Source of the DNA: Paracoccaceae bacterium
Lineage (GTDB): Bacteria > Pseudomonadota > Alphaproteobacteria > Rhodobacterales > Rhodobacteraceae
Length of the DNA: 5,389 nt
Direction of reading: 5' to 3'
Assembly: GCA_027069385.1 (NCBI GenBank)
Contig: JALXER010000220.1
Span: 1-5,389 of the forward strand
The notes beneath the pieces were generated by a model that saw only the letters and a program-made list of their open reading frames with translations, was not told where the DNA came from and searched no databases. Below are positions 1 through 5,038 of this stretch, piece after piece; position 1 is the stretch's first letter, and the number at the start of each line of letters is the position of its first letter. A program made the position numbers and the translations under genes.

Positions 1-2379
1 GAACACAATATTCCGGTGGGGCCGGGGCGTGGCTCGGGGGCTGGTAGTCTGGTGGCCTATGCGCTGACCATCACCGACCTTGACCCGCTGCGCTATGCGC
101 TGCTGTTCGAACGGTTCCTGAACCCCGAACGGGTCAGCATGCCCGATTTTGACATCGATTTCTGCATGGATCGCCGCGAAGAGGTGATCCACTATGTGCA
201 GCAGAAATACGGCCGCGACCGGGTGGCGCAGATCATCACCTTTGGCGCGCTTTTGTCCAAGGCGGCCATTCGTGACGTGGGGCGGGTTTTGCAAATGCCC
301 TATATGCAGGTTGACCGCCTGTCCAAGCTGATTCCGATGGACGGGGCCAAGCCGCTATCGATTGCCAAGGCGCTGGAAGAAGAACCCAAATTCCGTCAGG
401 AAGCCGAGGCCGAAGAGGTGGTGGCGACCATGCTCGACTATGCCCAACGGCTGGAGGGGCTGTTGCGCAACGCCTCTACCCACGCCGCCGGGATCGTGAT
501 TGGCGACCGCCCGATTGACGAGCTGGTGCCGCTTTACAAAGACCCGCGTTCCGACATGCCCGCAACGCAGTTCAACATGAAATGGGTCGAACCGGCAGGG
601 CTGGTGAAATTCGACTTTCTGGGCCTGAAAACCCTGACGGTGATCCAGAACGCGCTTGACCTGCTGAAATTGCGCGGCATCGAGGTGGATATCGGGCTGA
701 TCCCGCTGGACGATGAAAAAACCTATGAACTTTATGCCTCGGCCAAGACGGTTGCGGTGTTTCAGGTGGAATCCAGCGGTATGATGGATGCGCTGCGCCA
801 GATGAAACCCACCTGCATAGAGGACATCGTGGCGCTGGTGGCGCTATACCGCCCCGGCCCGATGGAAAACATCCCGAAATTCTGCAAGGTCAAGAACGGC
901 GAGGAAACCCGCGACCTGCTGCACCCGAGCATCGACCACCTGCTGGACGAAACGCAGGGCATCATCGTTTATCAAGAACAGGTGATGCAGATCGCGCAGG
1001 AAATGGCCGGCTACAGCCTTGGCGGCGCCGACCTGCTGCGCCGCGCCATGGGCAAGAAAAAGCCCGAAGAAATGGCCATCGAGCGGCCGAAATTCGAAAA
1101 AGGCGCGATGGAAAACGGGGTCGACAAGAAAAAGGCCACCGAGGTTTTCGACCTGCTGGAAAAATTCGCCAATTACGGGTTCAACAAATCGCATGCGGCG
1201 GCCTATGCGGTGGTCAGCTATCAAACCGCGTGGCTCAAGGCCAATCATCCGGTGGAATTCATGGCCGGTGCGATGAATTGCGATATCCACCTGACCGACA
1301 AGCTGCACATCTATTTCGACGAGGTCAAACGGCTGGAAATCGGGATCATCCCACCCTGCGTCAACCGCTCGGAGGCCACATTCAGCGTGGTTGATGGCAA
1401 GATCGCCTATGCGCTGGGCGGGTTGAAAAACGTCGGAGTCGATGCGATGCGCCTGCTGGTGGCAGGACGCGAGGACGGCCCGTTCAAAGACCTGTTCGAT
1501 TTCGCCCGTCGGGTTGATATGAAACGCATCGGCAAGCGCCCGATCGAAATGCTGGCCCGCGCCGGCGCCTTTGACATCCTTGACAGCAACCGGCGCAAGG
1601 TGCTGGAAAGCATCGATGCGCTGGTGGCCTATTCAGCCGCGTGCCATGATGAAAAGAACTCCAGCCAGTCCAGCCTGTTTGGCGATAGCGGTGACGATCT
1701 GCCACCGCCGCGCCTGACCATGCCCGAACCGTGGTTTGCCACCGAAGCACTGGCGCAGGAACATGCGGCCATCGGGTTTTACCTGTCGGGGCATCCGCTG
1801 GATGAATATGTCGGGCCGCTCAAACGGCAGCGCCCGCCGGTGCTGACCCTGAAAGAGCTGACCGCGCAGGCCCAGGGGGCCAAGGCGGTAATTGCCAAGA
1901 TTGCCGGTATCGTGTCAGGGGTGCAGGTGCGCAAATCGGCGCGCGGCAACCGCTATGCCTTTGTGCAACTGTCCGACCCGACCGGCAGCTACGAAGTGAC
2001 GATATTCTCGGAAGGGCTGGAAAAGGCGGGCGATCTGCTGGCGGCGGGGGAAAAGGTGGTGCTGTCGGTCGAGGCGCAGGTGCAGGGTGACCAGCTAAAA
2101 TTTCTGGCGCGCAACGTGGTGCCGATTGACAGCGCCATTATCGGCGCGGCCGAGACCGGCCTAACCATCTTTATCAACGACGAAGCGGCCATCATCCCGA
2201 CCCGCGCGCTGCTGCAACGCAAGGAAAAGGGCGCGCAGGGGCCGGTCAATATGGTTCTGTTGCATCCTGACCTGCCCGGCGAGGTCGAAATCGGCCTGCC
2301 CGACATTTACCCGCTCAACCCGCAGATCAAGGCGGCAATCAAAAGCGTGGCGGGCGTGGTGACCATCGAGGAATTCTAG
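1..2379 (+). CDS. dnaE: DNA polymerase III alpha subunit, C-terminal part (5' end outside window)
   Basis: Catalytic alpha subunit of the replicative DNA polymerase III holoenzyme. The frame is open from base 1, so the true start lies upstream; GTG at 16-18 is an internal valine. The 792 residues seen compare with roughly 1,150 for the family, so the PHP domain and the start of the palm are missing. Visible landmarks: GPGRGSGAGSLVAYAL at the left edge; catalytic PDFDIDF, with aspartates at 151-153 and 157-159 (E. coli D401/D403 equivalents); the third aspartate in KFDFLGL at 613-615 (D555 equivalent); the fingers signatures ALYRPGPM and NYGFNKSHAAAYA; a clamp-binding pentapeptide QSSLF at 1666-1680; an OB-fold domain over about codons 628-710; then the C-terminal tau-binding region. 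All three catalytic aspartates are intact and no frameshift is seen. The gene ends at TAG 2377-2379. DnaE1 fits better than DnaE2/ImuC because of the clamp motif and the full C-terminal domain; this is inferred. Confidence 0.97.
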   Translation, partial: EHNIPVGPGRGSGAGSLVAYALTITDLDPLRYALLFERFLNPERVSMPDFDIDFCMDRREEVIHYVQQKYGRDRVAQIITFGALLSKAAIRDVGRVLQMPYMQVDRLSKLIPMDGAKPLSIAKALEEEPKFRQEAEAEEVVATMLDYAQRLEGLLRNASTHAAGIVIGDRPIDELVPLYKDPRSDMPATQFNMKWVEPAGLVKFDFLGLKTLTVIQNALDLLKLRGIEVDIGLIPLDDEKTYELYASAKTVAVFQVESSGMMDALRQMKPTCIEDIVALVALYRPGPMENIPKFCKVKNGEETRDLLHPSIDHLLDETQGIIVYQEQVMQIAQEMAGYSLGGADLLRRAMGKKKPEEMAIERPKFEKGAMENGVDKKKATEVFDLLEKFANYGFNKSHAAAYAVVSYQTAWLKANHPVEFMAGAMNCDIHLTDKLHIYFDEVKRLEIGIIPPCVNRSEATFSVVDGKIAYALGGLKNVGVDAMRLLVAGREDGPFKDLFDFARRVDMKRIGKRPIEMLARAGAFDILDSNRRKVLESIDALVAYSAACHDEKNSSQSSLFGDSGDDLPPPRLTMPEPWFATEALAQEHAAIGFYLSGHPLDEYVGPLKRQRPPVLTLKELTAQAQGAKAVIAKIAGIVSGVQVRKSARGNRYAFVQLSDPTGSYEVTIFSEGLEKAGDLLAAGEKVVLSVEAQVQGDQLKFLARNVVPIDSAIIGAAETGLTIFINDEAAIIPTRALLQRKEKGAQGPVNMVLLHPDLPGEVEIGLPDIYPLNPQIKAAIKSVAGVVTIEEF

Positions 2380-2446
2380 GGCGTAGCCGCCCCGTCAGTG
2401 AGCCATACCAAAAGCCCCGCGCCAAAGGATCCCCAAGCGGGAAGGG
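2380..2446. other. dnaE 3' flank, no clear terminator
   Basis: This is the spacer between the dnaE stop and the hairpin-bounded element. It contains an 8-bp arm AGCCGCCC (2385-2392) complementary to GGGCGGCT (2444-2451), and an inner pair CCCGC (2416-2420) / GCGGG (2437-2441) at a different offset. Together they could form a bulged stem. The right arm is followed by only three Ts and overlaps the outer edge of the element's left palindrome. It is therefore not a convincing intrinsic terminator, although termination of dnaE around here is plausible. Confidence 0.35.
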
Positions 2447-2472
2447 CGGCTTTGAAGCAAGCTTCAAAGCCG
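2447..2472. repeat. Left terminal palindrome of the element
   Basis: CGGCTTTGAAGC (2447-2458), then AA, then GCTTCAAAGCCG (2461-2472). All 12 arm positions are complementary, so it can fold into a long hairpin, realistically an 11-bp stem with a CAAG tetraloop. The palindrome does not extend further (G2446 faces G2473). No T-run follows it in either direction, so a standard terminator role is not supported. Confidence 0.85.
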
Positions 2473-2560
2473 GTTGCGACACCATGGCCTCACTGCGTTC
2501 GGTTCTGGAGCCACACGACGGGCAGCACCTAGATATGCGGGCGCTGCGCCGTATAGGGGT

Positions 2561-2579
2561 TTTTGCCATTCTGGCAAAA
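2561..2579. repeat. Internal hairpin 1 of the element
   Basis: TTTTGCCA (2561-2568), loop TTC, TGGCAAAA (2572-2579): a perfect 8-bp stem with a 3-nt loop. It is framed by GGGGTTT on the left (2556-2562) and again on the right (2580-2586). It resembles a small intrinsic hairpin, but the run after it on the plus strand is G, not T. Confidence 0.7.
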
Positions 2580-2608
2580 GGGGTTTCACTTCGCACCATC
2601 CGGGGGTA

Positions 2609-2624
2609 CGCGCATTCATGCGCG
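2609..2624. repeat. Internal hairpin 2 of the element
   Basis: CGCGCAT (2609-2615), TC, ATGCGCG (2618-2624): a perfect 7-bp stem around a 2-nt centre. It abuts the next hairpin with no spacer, so the two could stack coaxially in a folded strand. Confidence 0.65.
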
Positions 2625-2644
2625 AGGGGGGCCGTGGCCCCCCT
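2625..2644. repeat. Internal hairpin 3 of the element (G/C-run stem)
   Basis: AGGGGGGCC (2625-2633), GT, GGCCCCCCT (2636-2644): a perfect 9-bp, almost pure G:C stem. It starts directly after the previous hairpin and ends 5 bp before the right 30-bp arm begins at 2650. Confidence 0.7.
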
Positions 2645-2679
2645 ATCCGCCGAACGAAGTGAGGCCATGGTGTCGCAAC

Positions 2680-2705
2680 GCGTTTTGAAACTTGTTTCAA
2701 AACGC
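2680..2705. repeat. Right terminal palindrome of the element
   Basis: GCGTTTTGAAAC (2680-2691), TT, GTTTCAAAACGC (2694-2705): fully complementary 12-bp arms. Read on the minus strand it is the counterpart of the left palindrome, with the same length and the same CAAG centre. It differs at four pair positions, and both partners have changed at each. A second, smaller inverted repeat, CGCACC (2703-2708) / GGTGCG (2711-2716), overlaps its last three bases, so the two hairpins would compete. Confidence 0.85.
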
Positions 2706-3083
2706 ACCCCGGTGCGGGATGTCCGTTGTTTTCAAAGCAATTCCTGTTCAAGTAGGGTTTCTGAAGGAGTGCATCAAAGCGCCATTGGATTTGCCGGTTG
2801 GAAATAAAACAGGATTGCAACATGTGTTCTGGATCATGAGCGGTGCTCGCATACCGGCTTATACCGGCACCGCTGGTTCGTGTTGGCGGCGGAGGATTCA
2901 GCGACCGGCTCGGCGTTTCATCGATTGGTCCGACTGACTGGCGGGCAATGGGTAAATCGCGCCTTGGAAGCGCGGGGCGCGGACCTGATTTAGGGGCTGT
3001 GCGCGGGGACCACGCACACGACGGCTATACGGGGCGACACCTGCCGGTTTGGCTCAGCGATCCAGAGCGTAGCGGTGCGCGCC
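2706..3083. other. Unexplained 378-bp convergent intergenic sequence
   Basis: No credible gene is visible here. The open frames on either strand are short, overlap one another, lack ribosome-binding sites and recognisable motifs, and several run into the repeat element or the neighbouring gene. The stretch from about 2720 to 2835 is visibly poorer in G+C than its surroundings, which could mean foreign or non-coding DNA. Weak inverted repeats are present at 2839-2874, 2958-2981 (CGCGCC/GGCGCG) and 2998-3018 (TGTGCG/CGCACA). There is no obvious T-tailed terminator for either convergent gene. A decayed gene or an undescribed small RNA cannot be excluded. Confidence 0.5.
2839..2874. repeat. Inverted repeat enclosing a 10-bp-spaced tandem motif
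   Basis: AGCGGTGC (2839-2846) is complementary to GCACCGCT (2867-2874), an 8-bp stem over a 20-nt loop. Overlapping the loop and right arm is a direct repeat, ATACCGGC at 2851-2858 and 2861-2868, spaced by one helical turn. It could be a binding site or an RNA hairpin; no function is established. Confidence 0.45.
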
Positions 3084-3506
3084 CTATTTGAGCGCTGCAA
3101 TGGCCATTTCGCGGGCTTGCTCATACGGGATGGGCTGGTCAAAGAAACCCAGCGTCACATGTTCACCGGGCAGATACAGGTCAAGATGATAGATCCGGCC
3201 TTCCTCGGCCAGCATGTTTGTCAGGGCATAGGACCCGAAACTGACCGCCTTGGTAAAGCAATTCTCACCATCCAGCAGAAACAGGAACACCTTGGCATAT
3301 TCGCCCTTCAACTCGCCAAACTCTATCGCATAGACCGGACCGGCATCGGTTTCGATCTGTTCGCGTCGTTGAAAGGTCTGCGGCTCGGGTGCCAGAAACC
3401 CGCCCCACGATTCCATGACACATTCACCCGGCGCGGCAACCTGCGCGGCTGCGCCCAGCGGGGCGAGGGCCATGATGGTAAACAAAATTCTGAGCAGAGT
3501 TTTCAT
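3084..3506 (-). CDS. Predicted exported protein of unknown function
   Basis: A 140-residue protein read from ATG at 3506-3504 to TAG at 3086-3084. I do not recognise the family. The N-terminus is a typical Sec signal peptide: positive residues K2 and R6, a hydrophobic core through about residue 18, and an AAA motif at 19-21 before Gln22, a likely signal peptidase I site. The mature part of about 119 residues has exactly two cysteines, C29 and C83, which could form a periplasmic disulfide. It is rich in acidic and aromatic residues and has no further membrane segment. It lies 36 bp after the hydrolase gene on the same strand. There is no strong Shine-Dalgarno before the ATG, so the exact start is less certain than the gene. 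It may be co-transcribed with the upstream cluster or use the candidate promoter at 3535-3563. Confidence 0.8.
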   Translation of the reverse strand: MKTLLRILFTIMALAPLGAAAQVAAPGECVMESWGGFLAPEPQTFQRREQIETDAGPVYAIEFGELKGEYAKVFLFLLDGENCFTKAVSFGSYALTNMLAEEGRIYHLDLYLPGEHVTLGFFDQPIPYEQAREMAIAALK

Positions 3507-3534
3507 CGGGATAGTCTAGCACCGATTGCACACA

Positions 3535-3563
3535 AGTATACGTTAAAAATGGCCGGTTTCCAG
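3535..3563 (-). promoter_or_regulatory. Candidate sigma70-type promoter for the exported protein
   Basis: On the minus strand TATACT (3540-3535) matches five of six bases of the -10 consensus. A weak -35, TGGAAA (3563-3558), lies 17 bp upstream inside the end of the hydrolase gene. Transcription would begin near 3528, giving a leader of roughly 20 nt before ATG 3506. This is a pattern match only. Confidence 0.35.
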
Positions 3564-4142
3564 GAACAACAGCGTGGCGGCAATCACCCGCGGGTCGTTC
3601 ATCATCAGGCTGTGCGCCACGGGCAGGGTAATGCGTTTGCCCTCGGGCGCATTGCCCCACGCACTGCGCACGCAGACCTTGCCGTCATTCTGGCCATCAA
3701 TGCCGGTAATCAGCCCATAGGCAGCCAGCGCCGCGGTGCCGGCAATCGCGCCAATATCCAGCCCGCGGTCATCCTCGCCGGAGTGGGGTTTCAACTCGGC
3801 CAGCGCCGGCCCCATGATCGGGCCGAATATTGCCGCCCGCGCCGCCAGTTTGCTGCCGAAATTGGGCGCCCCTAGCTGCACAATCCGGCCGCGCCTGCTT
3901 TCGGGCAAGCCCCGCGCCAGCCGTTTCGACAGAATACCACCCAGCGAATGCCCGATGAAATGCACCACGCCGGTTGGCGGCAGGTCGGCCCGGATGCCTT
4001 CGACCAGATGGTCGATAGACCCGTCGGTCGAGGGGTAATCGATCAGCACCGGCGTATACCCCGCGCCCCTGACCGCCTGCGCAATCTTGCGCATGGAATT
4101 CAGCGAGCGGCCCAGCCCGTGCAATATGACCACGTTTTCCAT
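3543..4142 (-). CDS. Alpha/beta-hydrolase, lipase/esterase-like
   Basis: A 199-residue predicted serine hydrolase. Landmarks from the ATG start: VVILHGLGRS near residues 4-13, the strand and HG motif that forms the oxyanion region; GHSLGG at 64-69, the nucleophile elbow with Ser66; LGAPNFGS near 90-97, typical of the lipase-like branch; NDGKV with Asp153, the likely acid; and AHSLM with His177, the likely base. There is no signal peptide, so it is probably cytoplasmic. The substrate is unknown; acyl ester hydrolysis is inferred from the family. The preferred start is ATG 4142-4140, which overlaps the slyX stop by one base (TGATG), an arrangement that favours translational coupling. A GTG one codon upstream (4145-4143) is an alternative and gives 200 residues. 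No clear Shine-Dalgarno is seen, which fits coupling. The stop is TAA at 3545-3543. Confidence 0.9.
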   Translation of the reverse strand: MENVVILHGLGRSLNSMRKIAQAVRGAGYTPVLIDYPSTDGSIDHLVEGIRADLPPTGVVHFIGHSLGGILSKRLARGLPESRRGRIVQLGAPNFGSKLAARAAIFGPIMGPALAELKPHSGEDDRGLDIGAIAGTAALAAYGLITGIDGQNDGKVCVRSAWGNAPEGKRITLPVAHSLMMNDPRVIAATLLFLETGHF

Positions 4143-4351
4143 CACCAGTGCGGCGGTTTCTGGTCGGCCAGCGGAGCGCCGGACATCTGGTCGGCCTCGA
4201 CCTCGGCGGCGCGCTTCATCAACAGGGCGATGCGGCGTTCCATCACTTCGATCTGGCGGGCCTGGGCGGTAACCACGGTGTTGAGTTCCTCGGTCAGGGC
4301 GGCCTGATGGGTCAGGGCCTCTTCCAGTCGGGTCAGGCGTGGGTCGCTCAT
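4142..4351 (-). CDS. slyX: SlyX family protein
   Basis: A 69-residue protein, close to the 72 residues of E. coli SlyX. It has the family layout: an N-terminal coiled-coil helix (RLTRLEEALTHQAALTEELN), a second heptad-rich stretch to about residue 50, then a short tail ending in the diagnostic KPPHW (PPHY in E. coli). The biochemical role of SlyX is not established; a small cytoplasmic coiled-coil oligomer is expected. The frame could open at 4396, but ATG 4351-4349 is chosen. It overlaps the upstream GST stop as ATGA, a GGAG motif lies 10 nt upstream (4365-4362), and the length then fits the family. The stop TGA (4144-4142) overlaps the start of the hydrolase gene, so slyX is locked between both partners in one operon. 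Confidence 0.9.
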   Translation of the reverse strand: MSDPRLTRLEEALTHQAALTEELNTVVTAQARQIEVMERRIALLMKRAAEVEADQMSGAPLADQKPPHW

Positions 4352-4983
4352 GGGGTGGTTGCTCCGAAAATTAGGGGCGGGGTGCCCGGTTTCCATATAG
4401 GCGGTTTGTCCATAATGGCAAGGAAACGTGGCGAGGACAGAAACCTGTCCAGCCAGCCGATCAGCCCGGGCCAGGGCTGCGCGTCGAACCAGCGCCGGTC
4501 CACATTGGCAAACTGGCGGACAAAGGTCACGGTGGCCGCATCGGTAAAGCCGAAACGCGCCCCGCCAAGGCAGGGCTGGCCGCGCAGGATATCATCGAAC
4601 GGGGCCAGAATCCCGGCAGCTATGGCGCGGTGTTCCTGCGGGTCCACGCCGTCATAGCGCGGCGCATATTTATAGCGGTCGAGCGCGGTTTTGAACGGGC
4701 CTTCGATCTGCGCGATCAGCGCGGGGTCAAGGCGGGTCAGCCAGCCTTCGGGGTCGTTCAGGCCCAGCGCCCAGCGCATGATATCGATGCTTTCGTCAAT
4801 CACCCGATTGCCCGCGACCAGCACCGGCACCGTTGCCTTGGCCGAAGCGGCAATCAGCGCGGCGGGCTTGTCGCGCAACAGGACTTCGCGCAGCTCTACC
4901 TGCACACCGGCACTGGCAATGGCCAGTCGGGCGCGCATCGCATAGGGGCAGCGGCGAAAGGAATAAAGGATCGGCATGGTCAT
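4348..4983 (-). CDS. Glutathione S-transferase family protein (omega-like, Cys-type)
   Basis: A 211-residue two-domain GST. The N-terminal thioredoxin fold shows YSFRRCPYAMR at residues 7-17, with a cysteine (Cys12) in the catalytic position, as in omega-like and glutaredoxin-like GSTs. TVPVL at 51-55 carries the cis-proline (Pro53), and DES at 63-65 is the glutathione gamma-glutamyl contact. The rest is the all-helical C-terminal domain, including FTDAATVTFVRQFANVD. A cysteine-type active site suggests thiol transfer or deglutathionylation rather than classical conjugation; the substrate is unknown. The protein is presumably cytoplasmic. It is the first gene of the minus-strand cluster, and its TGA (4350-4348) overlaps slyX as ATGA. 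Two starts are possible, ATG 4983 or ATG 4977. Neither has a visible Shine-Dalgarno, so the N-terminus is uncertain by two residues. Confidence 0.92.
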   Translation of the reverse strand: MTMPILYSFRRCPYAMRARLAIASAGVQVELREVLLRDKPAALIAASAKATVPVLVAGNRVIDESIDIMRWALGLNDPEGWLTRLDPALIAQIEGPFKTALDRYKYAPRYDGVDPQEHRAIAAGILAPFDDILRGQPCLGGARFGFTDAATVTFVRQFANVDRRWFDAQPWPGLIGWLDRFLSSPRFLAIMDKPPIWKPGTPPLIFGATTP

Positions 4984-4989
4984 TGTCGA

Positions 4990-5018
4990 GTGATAGCTTT
5001 TGCGCTAGGCAAGGGCAA
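4990..5018 (-). promoter_or_regulatory. Candidate promoter for the GST-slyX-hydrolase cluster
   Basis: On the minus strand TTGCCC (5018-5013) and TATCAC (4995-4990) are separated by exactly 17 bp, each matching four of six consensus bases. The predicted transcription start falls at about 4983, on or beside the GST start codon. It sits in the 55-bp divergent spacer shared with the lipid kinase gene. For the plus strand only a poor match is seen (TTGTCG at 4983-4988, then TAGGCA at 5006-5011). Confidence 0.3.
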
Positions 5019-5038
5019 GCCATGCGAAGGGAAAGCCG

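Larger units (their letters stand above)
2447..2705. repeat. Hairpin-bounded inverted-repeat element (MITE/REP-like)
   Basis: A compact element of about 259 bp between convergent genes. Its ends are 56-bp inverted terminal repeats, 2447-2502 and 2650-2705, which pair at constant register (coordinates sum to 5152). The inner 30 bp of each arm (2473-2502 and 2650-2679) match at 29 of 30 positions, differing only at 2495/2657. The outer 26 bp of each are self-complementary palindromes that match each other at 18 of 26. Similarity stops abruptly inside 2502 and 2650. Between the arms are 147 bp with three further hairpins. No transposase or credible protein is encoded, so if it moves it depends on an enzyme supplied elsewhere. 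No convincing target duplication flanks it; GCGGGA occurs at 2437-2442 and 2714-2719 but at unequal distances. The inverted repeat is seen directly; calling it mobile is inference. Confidence 0.8.

Noticed and set aside
844..1308. A 154-codon minus-strand open frame inside dnaE
   Set aside because: It lies antisense to the most conserved part of the DnaE fingers domain and reflects GC-rich codon bias, with no motif or start signal of its own.
2680..2705. Terminal palindrome as an intrinsic terminator for dnaE
   Set aside because: No T-run follows the stem, and its mirror-image partner at 2447-2472 marks it as an element end instead.
2447..2705. CRISPR array or tRNA/riboswitch
   Set aside because: The repeats are inverted rather than regularly spaced direct repeats, and there is no cloverleaf or recognisable aptamer core.
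2437..2719. GCGGGA direct repeat flanking the element (2437-2442 and 2714-2719) as a target-site duplication
   Set aside because: The copies lie 4 and 8 bp outside the termini rather than abutting them, and a 6-bp GC-rich match is likely by chance.
2464..2823. Overlapping open frames on both strands through the repeat element (up to about 120 codons)
   Set aside because: They follow the inverted repeats, lack ribosome-binding sites and recognisable domains, and occur in several frames at once. Such frames are typical by-products of GC-rich repeats, so I treat them as spurious.
3075..3875. A 266-codon plus-strand open frame
   Set aside because: It lies antisense to two genes with strong internal evidence (a signal peptide on one, GHSLGG and a catalytic triad on the other), so it is a shadow frame.
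4142..4396. A longer slyX starting upstream at 4396
   Set aside because: The extra 15 residues overlap GST coding sequence and are not SlyX-like. The ATG at 4351 has the ATGA overlap and a GGAG motif, and it gives the family length.
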